From assembly GCF_949820605.1 (NCBI RefSeq), contig NZ_CATKVU010000006.1, forward strand, positions 558,001 to 622,000: 64,000 nucleotides of DNA, written 5' to 3'. The notes beneath the pieces are model-generated. The model did not search any database. It saw only the letters and a list, made by a program, of their open reading frames with translations, and had not been told where the DNA came from. The stretch is from Segatella copri (lineage in GTDB: Bacteria > Bacteroidota > Bacteroidia > Bacteroidales > Bacteroidaceae). This document shows positions 1 to 9,804 of this stretch, in pieces. Position 1 is the stretch's first letter; every line of letters begins with the position of its first letter. The translations under genes were made by a program, and so were the position numbers.

Positions 1-1493
1 CTGTTCAGCTTTTTGCGGATGAAACGCTTGGCAAGCGGCTGCTCGATGTCATAACGACTGTGGATGGCAAGGAAGAAGTTATCGAGAGCCGACTGCATAT
101 CGCCCCTGTCGAACGCCTTGACGGCATCATGATACTGCTTGTCGGCCTTACTCTGGGTAAGCGCTGTGTTGATGGTGCTCTGGTCGTTGTAATGACGGGC
201 AAACTGCTTGACATCATTGCGCACGAAAACGTCACTCTGACGCAACGGCTCCTGAAGACTGATGCCCTCGAGACTGGTGCAGCGGGACAAGGCAACATAC
301 GTTTGTCCGCCCGCAAAGACACCACCCGTGAAATCAATCTTCACCTGGTTGAAGGTGAGGCCCTGGCTCTTATGAACCGTTATCGCCCAAGCCAGACGGA
401 TGGGGTACTGCTCGTATCTGCCAATCTCTTCCTCCTCAATCTTTTTCTCAATCTCATTGAAATGGTATCTCATGTTGCTCCATGCCGCAGGCTCCACCAT
501 CACATCCTTGCCTTCCTCGGTGCGCACATAAATCTTGGCATCCTCATCAAAACCGATGATAGTGCCCAGCGTGCCATTCACCCACTGATGCTCGATATCA
601 TTCTTGATGAAGATAACCTGAGCCCCCGTCTTGAGGTAAAGCTCGATAGGGGTAGGGAGACTGCTCTCCGGAAACTCGCCCTGTATGTGGCCACGGAAGA
701 GGCAAGGCTCTCCCGGAAGACACTGGAGCTGGCTGTCGTTGATGTAATCTACCGTATCGCGGCGTGTAGAGAGGGTGATGGCAAGTTTGGAATCGCTCTC
801 ATCGAGCTGGGCTCCCACGCGCTGGTTGAGGCGCTGTAGATCCTGCATGGGCACCTGAGACGTGCGGATATGGTCGAGGATGCTGATGAAAACGGGATCG
901 CTCTGACGGTATACCTTCTTGAGTTCGATGCTCACGAGCTTGAAGTATTCGAACACCTTGGCATCGAAGAAGAAACTGCTGCGGTAGAAGGGACTGAGCA
1001 GACGGCGGTCGTCCTCTCTTACCACAGGCTCCAGCTGGAAGATATCGCCCACCAGAAGCAGCTGCTTGCCCCCGAAAGGCTCTCGCATGTTGCGGCAATA
1101 TACCCGCAATATCTTGTCCAGGAAATCGATAATATCGGCACGAACCATACTGATCTCATCGATGATGATGAGCTCTACCTCGCGGATAATCTTTATCTTC
1201 TCTGAATTATACTTCAGGGTGTTGCGGATGTTGCGGACGGAATACATGCTGTCGTTGGGCAGCAGCGGGTGGAAAGGAAGCTTGAAAAAGCTGTGGAGCG
1301 TGCTTCCTCCGGCGTTGATGGCCGCAATGCCTGTTGGGGCAAGAATGATATGTTTCTTCTTGGTATTGGCGGCTATATAACGTAAAAAAGTAGATTTACC
1401 CGTCCCCGCCTTTCCGGTAAGGAAAAGCGAACGACGGGTAAACTGTATGATTTGGAGTGCATTCTGCAACTCCGGGTTGTCGAGATCAATCAT
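1..1493 (-). CDS. Pif1-type ATP-dependent DNA helicase (C-terminus beyond window)
   Basis: The frame is open from the ATG at 1491-1493 to the left edge, so the C-terminus is missing. It is a superfamily 1B helicase expected to unwind DNA 5'-3' with ATP. Visible motifs are Walker A GKAGTGKS near residue 23, Walker B IIIDEISMV, GDIFQLEPV (motif III), YRQSDP, and the UvrD-like C-terminal box WAITVHKSQGLTF followed by YVALSRC. The final residues seen (SKADKQYHDAVKAFDRGD and on) look like the start of a TPR-type extension, common in Bacteroidetes Pif1/RecD-like helicases. It lies downstream of PBP1A on the same strand, separated by a low-complexity stem-loop. The family call is secure; the cellular role is inferred. 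Confidence 0.88.
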   Translation of the reverse strand, partial: MIDLDNPELQNALQIIQFTRRSLFLTGKAGTGKSTFLRYIAANTKKKHIILAPTGIAAINAGGSTLHSFFKLPFHPLLPNDSMYSVRNIRNTLKYNSEKIKIIREVELIIIDEISMVRADIIDFLDKILRVYCRNMREPFGGKQLLLVGDIFQLEPVVREDDRRLLSPFYRSSFFFDAKVFEYFKLVSIELKKVYRQSDPVFISILDHIRTSQVPMQDLQRLNQRVGAQLDESDSKLAITLSTRRDTVDYINDSQLQCLPGEPCLFRGHIQGEFPESSLPTPIELYLKTGAQVIFIKNDIEHQWVNGTLGTIIGFDEDAKIYVRTEEGKDVMVEPAAWSNMRYHFNEIEKKIEEEEIGRYEQYPIRLAWAITVHKSQGLTFNQVKIDFTGGVFAGGQTYVALSRCTSLEGISLQEPLRQSDVFVRNDVKQFARHYNDQSTINTALTQSKADKQYHDAVKAFDRGDMQSALDNFFLAIHSRYDIEQPLAKRFIRKKLN

Positions 1494-1496
1494 TGT

Positions 1497-1600
1497 ATTT
1501 AATTTATAGTTTATAATTTATAGTTTATAGCATAAGCCACATTAAATTGCCTTCTTGCTAAACGGCGTAGCCGCTATAAACTATAAACTATTAACTAAAT
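1497..1600. repeat. Stem-loop element with TATAGTTTAT-type arms and a conserved core (copy 1)
   Basis: Left arms of repeated TATAGTTTATAA-like sequence (about 1499-1532) are complementary to right arms ATAAACTATAAACTATTAAC (about 1578-1597). The core between them (GCATAAGCC...CTTGCTAAACGGCGTAGCC) resembles the core of the element at 6446-6537 read in reverse. It fills the gap between the PBP1A stop and the helicase start, both on the minus strand. Confidence 0.6.
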
Positions 1601-4150
1601 CTAAAGATCATCGAAGTTGACAGGCTGTTCCGTTGGCTTAGCCTTCTTCTTCTCTTTCTTTTCTTCTGTGGTGGCTGTACCGGTGGCAGATTCGCTTTCA
1701 GCCTTCTTGGCAGGAACCTCGCGGATAACAGGATTGCCTTCGTCATCGAGAACAATCTCTTCCTGGAAGGCGGTACTGTCTACCTTGGTGGTATCTATCT
1801 TTGGCTTTGGTGCATAGCTTGCACAGATGTACATATCGCGGGTGATATCGCTGTCCTGTGGCTTGTCAAACTTGCCGTGATACTGCTGGAAAGCTGGGTC
1901 GCCAAAGACACTCTGGAGGAAGTAACCGCACACAGGAAGAGCGGTTCTCGAACCTTGACCCAAGGCTCCGGTGCGGAAGTGGAGACAGCGGTATTCGCCT
2001 CCTACCCAGGCACCAACTACGAGCTTAGGGCTCACACACATGAACCAGGCATCGGAGTGGTTATTGGTGGTACCTGTCTTTCCACCGAACTCAGTATCAC
2101 GGTAGTTGCCTACATAGCCCCAGAGACTCTGGGATGTACCTCCCGGCTCCTTCATACCGCCCTGTAAGAGCTGCTGCATGAGGAAGGCACTCTTGTAAGG
2201 TATCACCTGCTCGGAATCGGTAGGGCCCTCGTAAACCACCTTACCGTCGTGGTCTACAATCTTGGTAACCAATACCGGGTCGTGGTGCTTGCCATTGTTG
2301 GCAATGGTGCTGTAGGCGCATGCCATCTCCAGGAGGTTGACATCGCTGGAACCGAGGGCGAGAGAAGGGGTGTCATCCAGCGGACTGTTGATACCCATCT
2401 TCTTGGCTGTCTCGATGATGCGCTTGATGCCCATCTCCTGTCCTAATCTTACAGCCACAGAGTTTATACTCTTGGCAAAGGCACTCTTCAATGGGATGCT
2501 GTCGCCCGAGAACGAACCGTTGGCATTGGATGGACGCCAGATGGTCATTTCGTGCTTCTTCTTATCGTATACCTCCATAGAGATATATTCGTCGCGACGC
2601 TTGTCACAAGGGGTTAAACCCTGATTCATCGCCTCGGTATAAACAAAGAGCTTGAAGGTAGAACCAGGCTGGCGCTCGGCTGTTACCTTGTCATACTTCC
2701 AGTGGTCGAAGTCGATATCGCCCACCCATGCCTTTACTGCTCCGGTCTGTGGCTCCATGGCTACAAAGGCGCAGTGCATGAAGGTGGTCATATACTTGAT
2801 GGAGTCTTCTGATGTCATGTTAATCGTGATGCTGCCCTTGTCATAATCGAATACCTTAACCGGGTGAACCCACTCCTTATAGTAATAGTTTACTGAGTCG
2901 GGATTGTTAGGGAAGCGGGCTATCAATGCCTTGTAGAATGGCTGGCGCTCGGCGATGCCCTGGATGAAGTTTGGTATCACGTTGTGGTTCTCATCCTGCC
3001 AAGGATCCTGACCCATCCAGTTGCCTTTGCCTACCTGGGTACGGCGGATGTTCCAGTGGTTGTTGAAGTTCTGCTGTACCTGCTTCATCTGCTTGCGGGC
3101 TGCATCTTCTGCATACTTCTGCATGCGGGTATCGATGGTGGTATAAATCTTCAAACCGCTGGTATAGAGGTCGTAACCTTCGTCTTTACACCAGTCTTTC
3201 AGGTAGTTAGCTACTGCCTCACGGAAGTATTTAGCCTGTCCGTCGTAGTTTTCTTCTACCTTGAAATCGAGCTTAATAGGCTCATCTTTCAGTTCATTGT
3301 ATCTGTCTTTTGAAAGATCACCATGTGTCACCATATTATATAATACGGTGTTGCGGCGTGCAAGACTGTTCTCCGGGTTGGTGCGTGGGTTGTAGTAGGT
3401 GGTAGCCTTGAGCATGCCTACGAGCACAGCAGCCTGGTCGGTGGTCAACTCCTTAGGGGTGGTGTTGAAGTAGGTCTTCGCAGCGGTTTTGATACCATAG
3501 GAATTGCTACCGAAATCAACCGTGTTGGCATACATGGTGATGATTTCCTTCTTGCTGAACACCGTTTCGAGTTTTACTGCGATGATCCACTCCTTGCTCT
3601 TGATGATGAGCAGGCGGAGTACAGGAATCTTACCCAGCAAACCGGTAGAATATTGCGAACGTACACGGAACATGTTCTTCGCCAGCTGCTGTGTGATGGT
3701 AGAAGCACCGCGCCCGTTATGATGGAAGAGTGCATCCTTGGCAGCAGCAAACACACCGATAGGGTCGATACCGATATGCTTGTAGAATCGTTCATCCTCG
3801 GTATCTACCAGTGCCTTGAAGAAATCAGGTGTTACCTCATCATATTCTACCGGAGTACGGTTTTCGTTGAAATACTTGCCGATGAGTTTTCCATCAGCCG
3901 AATAGATTTCAGAGGCCTCAGAGGTCTGGGGATCCAGAATGCCTGAGAAATAGCCAGGCGACTTGCCGAAGAGCCATAAGAAGTTGATATCTACTGCGCC
4001 CAGATACAAGATGAAGGCGACTATACAGCTAGCCAAGGCAACGAGGGTCTTGGTATACCACGCCTTGCCCTGATACAATCCCTTGTACCAAGGCCAGAAT
4101 GTGCGAAATTTTTGCCATAACCAGGCAAAGAGAGACTTAATTTTATTCAT
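1601..4150 (-). CDS. mrcA: Penicillin-binding protein 1A, bifunctional transglycosylase/transpeptidase
   Basis: This class A PBP polymerises lipid II and cross-links peptidoglycan at the inner membrane. It is 849 residues. A short cytoplasmic N-terminus is followed by one membrane segment (about 36-60). The GT51 domain carries EDERFYKH with catalytic Glu118 and STITQQLAKN at about 150. The transpeptidase domain has the SxxK box STFK (Ser497), an SIN triad and KTGTT in GGKTGTTNNHSDAWF. The C-terminal tail of about 60 residues is Lys/Glu/Thr-rich and probably disordered. The next gene upstream on the same strand is a DUF308 membrane protein. The family is certain; the symbol is by homology to the PBP1a group. 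Confidence 0.93.
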   Translation of the reverse strand: MNKIKSLFAWLWQKFRTFWPWYKGLYQGKAWYTKTLVALASCIVAFILYLGAVDINFLWLFGKSPGYFSGILDPQTSEASEIYSADGKLIGKYFNENRTPVEYDEVTPDFFKALVDTEDERFYKHIGIDPIGVFAAAKDALFHHNGRGASTITQQLAKNMFRVRSQYSTGLLGKIPVLRLLIIKSKEWIIAVKLETVFSKKEIITMYANTVDFGSNSYGIKTAAKTYFNTTPKELTTDQAAVLVGMLKATTYYNPRTNPENSLARRNTVLYNMVTHGDLSKDRYNELKDEPIKLDFKVEENYDGQAKYFREAVANYLKDWCKDEGYDLYTSGLKIYTTIDTRMQKYAEDAARKQMKQVQQNFNNHWNIRRTQVGKGNWMGQDPWQDENHNVIPNFIQGIAERQPFYKALIARFPNNPDSVNYYYKEWVHPVKVFDYDKGSITINMTSEDSIKYMTTFMHCAFVAMEPQTGAVKAWVGDIDFDHWKYDKVTAERQPGSTFKLFVYTEAMNQGLTPCDKRRDEYISMEVYDKKKHEMTIWRPSNANGSFSGDSIPLKSAFAKSINSVAVRLGQEMGIKRIIETAKKMGINSPLDDTPSLALGSSDVNLLEMACAYSTIANNGKHHDPVLVTKIVDHDGKVVYEGPTDSEQVIPYKSAFLMQQLLQGGMKEPGGTSQSLWGYVGNYRDTEFGGKTGTTNNHSDAWFMCVSPKLVVGAWVGGEYRCLHFRTGALGQGSRTALPVCGYFLQSVFGDPAFQQYHGKFDKPQDSDITRDMYICASYAPKPKIDTTKVDSTAFQEEIVLDDEGNPVIREVPAKKAESESATGTATTEEKKEKKKAKPTEQPVNFDDL

Positions 4151-4177
4151 ATATGATGATATAATGATTTCGTTGTT

Positions 4178-4858
4178 TTACTTTTCGTTCTTCACTTCCT
4201 CTACATCCACATAAATCTCCTTTGAATCCTGTTTCTGCTGTTGGTTATTCAGCCAGATTCTCTTGTTGTTGGAGACTTTAAAGGCGTTGAGAAGCTCTAC
4301 TACTCCATAGATGAGCATACCCCAACCGATGATGAAAAGAGGAGCAGAGGCGATGGCTGAAGGTTTGATGATGGCGAGCAGACCCAGCAGAAGAAGGACT
4401 GAAGGGAAGAGCCAGAAGAGGATGCCTACGCGTCCCATCTTAGCTGCTGAAGCCAGATTGACAAACTGGGTCAGAGCACCCAGAATCAGGATGAACGCCA
4501 GGATGAACATCAGCCAGGCGATAAACACCTGAGGCATCAGGGCAAGCAGCAATCCCAGGATAAGACTGCCTACGCTCACAAGCGGGAATTTAGGCATCAT
4601 GCCCATGATAGGCTTACCATTGGAATCAGACAGAATCTGGCCCTGCATCTTCTCTGCATTGCGCTTGGCTGCCCAATAACTGGCAAGGGAGATGACACCT
4701 GAAAGGAAAAACAAAACACCGATGGCGATGGTTATCCAGGTGACAGTCTGCTCACGATATTGGATGAGCAGGACTCCTACGATGATGGCGCATACTGCGC
4801 GGAATATTGAACTGTGTATTACCTTCATACTAAAACTGATTTTGTTATTTCGGGGCAA
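4178..4858 (-). CDS. DUF308/HdeD-family membrane protein
   Basis: A 226-residue protein with about six hydrophobic helices arranged as repeated pairs (for example SIFRAVCAIIVGVLLI, WITIAIGVLFFLSGVISLASY, VGSLILGLLLALMPQVFIAW, ILFWLFPSVLLLLGLLAII, LFIIGWGMLIYGVVELLNAF). This is the layout of the HdeD-like DUF308 family of inner-membrane proteins, whose molecular role is not settled. The C-terminus is polar and acidic. A good promoter (4856-4887) lies directly upstream on the minus strand, and PBP1A follows 27 bases after its stop, so the two are probably co-transcribed. Confidence 0.8.
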   Translation of the reverse strand: MPRNNKISFSMKVIHSSIFRAVCAIIVGVLLIQYREQTVTWITIAIGVLFFLSGVISLASYWAAKRNAEKMQGQILSDSNGKPIMGMMPKFPLVSVGSLILGLLLALMPQVFIAWLMFILAFILILGALTQFVNLASAAKMGRVGILFWLFPSVLLLLGLLAIIKPSAIASAPLFIIGWGMLIYGVVELLNAFKVSNNKRIWLNNQQQKQDSKEIYVDVEEVKNEK

Positions 4859-4887
4859 AGTTACGAAAGAAATCCGAAACTAGCAAG
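4856..4887 (-). promoter_or_regulatory. Bacteroidetes-type promoter for the DUF308-PBP1A operon
   Basis: On the minus strand CTTG (4884-4887) and TAACTTTG (4856-4863) are separated by 20 bases, matching the Bacteroidetes sigma factor consensus. The predicted start of transcription falls very close to the ATG at 4858, so the leader would be extremely short, or a second internal start is used. Confidence 0.6.
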
Positions 4888-4906
4888 AAGTTTTTTATAT
4901 AAACTT

Positions 4907-4959
4907 AAATTATTGCTATATTTAACGCAAATTATTGCTATATTTAACGCAAATTATTT
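4907..4959. repeat. 22-bp tandem repeat, about 2.4 copies, in a divergent promoter region
   Basis: The unit AAATTATTGCTATATTTAACGC occurs at 4907-4928 and 4929-4950, with a third partial copy running into the -33 box of the phosphatase promoter. The repeat lies between two divergent promoters, so it could bind a regulator or could be a recent slippage duplication. Confidence 0.75.
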
Positions 4960-4988
4960 GTTGGTCTCGATAGAAAGCCGTAATTTTG
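4957..4988 (+). promoter_or_regulatory. Promoter of the histidine phosphatase gene
   Basis: TTTG (4957-4960), a 20-base spacer, then TAATTTTG (4981-4988). Transcription would begin near 4995, giving a leader of about 115 nt before the ATG at 5111. The leader contains repeated GAAAAGTAAAAACT-like tracts but no clear riboswitch fold. Confidence 0.7.
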
Positions 4989-5110
4989 TAAGCAAAATCA
5001 GAATCATGATGTCTTGGAAAGAGACTTAGTGAAAGTGAAAACTAGGTCTGGAGTATAGACTTAGGAAAAGTAAAAACTCATTTTTGATATAGACGGAAAA
5101 AGTAAAGACA

Positions 5111-5617
5111 ATGACAAAATTATATTTGGTGCGCCATGGTGAAACGGTGGATAACAAGGCGCAAATTATGCAGGGACAAACACCGGGAAAACTCAATATG
5201 AAAGGTATTGAGCAGGCTGAGGAAGTGGCCAGGAAAATGGTCGGTACGCCTATCGATGTCTTCGTATCGAGCGATCTCTATCGCAGTATACAGACCTGTG
5301 AAATTATCGCCGGCTCGCATCCCGTTGTCACCACTCCCTTGCTCAGAGAGCGCGATTGGGGCGATTTTACGGGTAAATTCATCCTTGACCTGCCGAAGAA
5401 CCCAAAGGATTGGCCGGACAACATAGAGACGCTCGAAAAGATGAAATCAAGAGCCCGGAATTTCCTTACCTGGCTCAAGGTTACTTATCCTGATCAGACC
5501 GTTCTTGCTGTGGGGCATGGCATCATCAACAAGGCTATCCAGAGTGTTTATTATAAACGTCCGATGAACCAGATAGAGAAAATGGCGAATGCTGAGGTCA
5601 GAGTCCTTATTCTTTAA
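5111..5617 (+). CDS. Histidine phosphatase family protein (phosphoglycerate-mutase-like)
   Basis: A 168-residue single-domain branch-1 histidine phosphatase. The RHG motif LVRHGETVDN at residues 6-15 supplies the phospho-accepting His, and AVGHGIINKAI near residue 136 supplies the second catalytic His. These enzymes remove phosphate from small molecules such as sugar phosphates or cobalamin intermediates; the substrate cannot be read from sequence. The gene has its own promoter (4957-4988) and is followed 70 bases later by an SDR oxidoreductase on the same strand. Confidence 0.85.
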   Translation: MTKLYLVRHGETVDNKAQIMQGQTPGKLNMKGIEQAEEVARKMVGTPIDVFVSSDLYRSIQTCEIIAGSHPVVTTPLLRERDWGDFTGKFILDLPKNPKDWPDNIETLEKMKSRARNFLTWLKVTYPDQTVLAVGHGIINKAIQSVYYKRPMNQIEKMANAEVRVLIL

Positions 5618-5687
5618 GGGAAGAGTGAAGAATTCAATTGCTTAGCTAATCATAAAGTTCAAAGTATAATTCAAAGTATCAAAGAAT

Positions 5688-6443
5688 ATGAATAAAATTG
5701 CTCTTATTACAGGCGCAACAAGCGGTATTGGCGAAGGTTGTGCACGTCGTTTTGCCCGTGGCGGCTATAACCTGATTCTTACAGGTAGAAACACGGGAAA
5801 GTTGGAAATCCTGAAGAAAGAACTCGAGGCTGAGGGCGTTGAGGTGCTTGCCTTGGCTTTCGATGTGCGTAACCGTGAAGCTGCTAAAAAAGCGGTGGAT
5901 TACCTCCCTGAGGAGTGGCGCAATGTGGATGTGCTTATCAATAATGCGGGACTCGCACGTGGACTGGAACCTGAATATGAGGGCGATTTTGAGGATTGGG
6001 ATCAGATGATTGATACCAATATCAAGGGACTCTTAACCATGACTCGCCTGATTGTACCTGGTATGGTGGAGCGTAATCATGGTCATGTAATCAATATAGG
6101 TAGTGTGGCGGGTGATGCTGCTTATGCGGGAGGTAATGTATATTGTGCTACCAAAGCGGCTGTAAAGGCTATTACAGACGGCTTGCGCATTGATGTGGCA
6201 CATACAAAAGTGCGTGTTACCAATGTGAAACCGGGTTTGGTTGAAACAAACTTCTCTAACATCCGTTTCCATGGTGACCAGAACCGCGCAGACAACGTTT
6301 ACCGCGGCATAGAGCCTCTGAACGGCGATGACGTGGCAGATGTTGCCTTCTATGCTGCAAGTGCCCCAGAACACGTGCAAATAGCTGAGGTGCTGGTTCT
6401 TGCTACGCATCAGGCTAACGGAACCGTGATACACAGAAGCTAG
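5688..6443 (+). CDS. SDR-family NAD(P)-dependent oxidoreductase (YdfG-like)
   Basis: A 251-residue classical short-chain dehydrogenase. The cofactor site TGATSGIGEG is at residues 8-17, NNAG at about 86-89, catalytic Ser in INIGSVAG, and the active-site YCATK. The closest recognised type is the YdfG group, which oxidises 3-hydroxy acids such as serine or allo-threonine with NADP; substrate use is inferred. The leader (5618-5687) consists of two low-complexity tract types, GAAGAGTGAAGAATTC and AAAGTTCAAAGTAT, that recur elsewhere in the window, including inside the DUF3987 gene. Confidence 0.87.
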   Translation: MNKIALITGATSGIGEGCARRFARGGYNLILTGRNTGKLEILKKELEAEGVEVLALAFDVRNREAAKKAVDYLPEEWRNVDVLINNAGLARGLEPEYEGDFEDWDQMIDTNIKGLLTMTRLIVPGMVERNHGHVINIGSVAGDAAYAGGNVYCATKAAVKAITDGLRIDVAHTKVRVTNVKPGLVETNFSNIRFHGDQNRADNVYRGIEPLNGDDVADVAFYAASAPEHVQIAEVLVLATHQANGTVIHRS

Positions 6444-6445
6444 AT

Positions 6446-8300
<1,855 letters not shown>

Positions 8301-8437
8301 TTACTTTAGACAAAAATAGTTAATGTGTTAAAACGTCTGATTCTTAATGAGTTATCTATTTCTTTGGCAGACTGATTTTTTACTAAAATACTACTTAGGT
8401 ATACAACTTTGAAAAAAATGATATAATTTTGCAACCG

Positions 8438-8697
8438 AAATCAGAAAACAGTAGTTTTTATGGTTTAATTACCACTTCAAGTCTTCTAAAAGTATTTAAT
8501 GATAAAGAAAATTCCTTTTGTTGATTTAGTATGTTGATTTAAATAGGAAAACAGGTTTAGTTTATATTAGGGAAAAAGGATTGGTAATAGACTAGGCTAC
8601 TTGACGATTCAAGTTTGCCCTTAAAGGCAAAGCTTATCTATTATGTTTTAGGGAAAACCGCCATGCTTTTGTGAAAAAGTGTGGCGGTCTTTGTTTA
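8438..8697 (+). ncRNA. Candidate small RNA ending at a strong terminator
   Basis: The terminator at 8653-8697 has no plus-strand gene before it: the neighbouring gene points the other way and ends at 6528. A TAATTTTG box at 8424-8431 could start a transcript of about 260 nt, but no good -33 box sits at the right distance. The region holds a hairpin at 8611-8635 and no open frame. No Rfam family is recognised. Confidence 0.3.
8653..8697 (+). terminator. Intrinsic terminator
   Basis: ACCGCCA (8657-8663) pairs with TGGCGGT (8682-8688). The inner CTTTT/AAAAAG pairs extend the stem, and a T-rich tail follows (CTTTGTTT). Confidence 0.75.
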
Positions 8698-8733
8698 ATA
8701 TATGTTAGTTTCTTCTCTTTTCTTTTTCTTTTC

Positions 8734-8765
8734 TTTGGTCAACTCAAATTATTTTTTTACCTTTG
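8734..8765 (+). promoter_or_regulatory. Promoter of rmlD-rmlB
   Basis: TTTG (8734-8737), 20-base spacer, TACCTTTG (8758-8765). The leader to the ATG at 8906 is about 135 nt and AT-rich. Confidence 0.75.
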
Positions 8766-8905
8766 CCACATATTTATATATAGATGAATAGATTTATATA
8801 TAGGTAGTAGGAAATAGATTTCGAGAGAAAAATCAGTTTTCTTCATGTGTAGAGGAAAATAGTAAGTAGACTTTAAAATATTATATTGAATAAAATATTA
8901 AAACA

Positions 8906-9778
8906 ATGAATATATTAGTAACAGGCGCTAATGGTCAATTGGGACATGAAATGCAAATCTGTGCCCAAAAAAGCAATCACAAGTTTGTCTTCACTGATGT
9001 GGCTGAAGGCTATGAAAAACTGGATATCACCAATCTTGACGCTATCCGAGAAAAGGTGAGGGAGAATGATATTCAGGTAATTGTTAACTGCGCTGCTTAT
9101 ACCAACGTAGATAAGGCTGAAACAGATTACGATCTGGTTAATCTGCTCAACAATACTGCTGCGGGAAATTTGGCACAGGCTATGAAGGAGGTAGATGGTA
9201 CTTTGATTCATGTATCTACCGACTATGTTTTTCAGGGCGACAAGAATATACCTTGCCGTGAAGATTGGGAAACGAATCCTTTGGGGGTATATGGTAAAAC
9301 GAAACTTGCAGGCGAAAAGAGTATTGAAGCTACTGGATGCAAGCATATCATCATCCGTACAGCATGGCTCTACTCGCAGTGGGGTAAGAACTTCGTGAAG
9401 ACCATGCAGAGTCTCACGGCAAGCCACGACACCCTGAAGGTGGTCTTCGACCAGGTGGGTACTCCAACTTACGCTGGCGACCTGGCTGCTGTCATCTCAC
9501 ATATCATCGAAACTGACCAGTTGGATAAGACGGGCATCTACCACTTCTCTAATGAGGGTGTCTGCTCTTGGTTTGATTTCGCTAAGATTATCTGCGAACT
9601 GAGCGGAAATACTTGCGATATTCAGCCTTGCTACAGCGAGGAGTTCCCAAGCCCAGTGAAGCGTCCTCACTTCTCTGTACTTGACAAGAGTAAGTTGAAG
9701 CAGACTTTCGGATTCAAGGTGCCATACTGGACTGACAGTTTGAAGAAGTGCATCGCTGAATTGGCGGCAGCAAAATAA
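8906..9778 (+). CDS. rfbD: dTDP-4-dehydrorhamnose reductase
   Basis: It catalyses the last step of dTDP-L-rhamnose synthesis, NAD(P)H reduction of dTDP-4-keto-L-rhamnose in the cytoplasm. The protein has 290 residues, an N-terminal Rossmann motif TGANGQLGHEM (7-17), VSTDYVFQG around 103 and catalytic YGKTK. Length and motifs fit RmlD. The next gene, 26 bases on, is rmlB, so the two form a minimal pair for rhamnose supply. rmlA and rmlC are not in the window. Confidence 0.93.
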   Translation: MNILVTGANGQLGHEMQICAQKSNHKFVFTDVAEGYEKLDITNLDAIREKVRENDIQVIVNCAAYTNVDKAETDYDLVNLLNNTAAGNLAQAMKEVDGTLIHVSTDYVFQGDKNIPCREDWETNPLGVYGKTKLAGEKSIEATGCKHIIIRTAWLYSQWGKNFVKTMQSLTASHDTLKVVFDQVGTPTYAGDLAAVISHIIETDQLDKTGIYHFSNEGVCSWFDFAKIICELSGNTCDIQPCYSEEFPSPVKRPHFSVLDKSKLKQTFGFKVPYWTDSLKKCIAELAAAK

Positions 9779-9804
9779 TTATTAATTATAAGTTATTAAT
9801 TGAA

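Larger units (their letters stand above)
8301..8905. other. Intergenic region with possible small RNA and rmlD promoter
   Basis: No protein gene of credible length is visible. The stretch holds a TAATTTTG box (8424-8431), a small hairpin TTTGCC/GGCAAA (8614-8631), a strong terminator-like hairpin (8653-8697) with no upstream gene on the plus strand, and the rmlD promoter (8734-8765). Confidence 0.6.

Noticed and set aside
60..839. Long plus-strand frame opposite the helicase
   Set aside because: It is a shadow of the helicase frame, which carries all Pif1 motifs and no stops.
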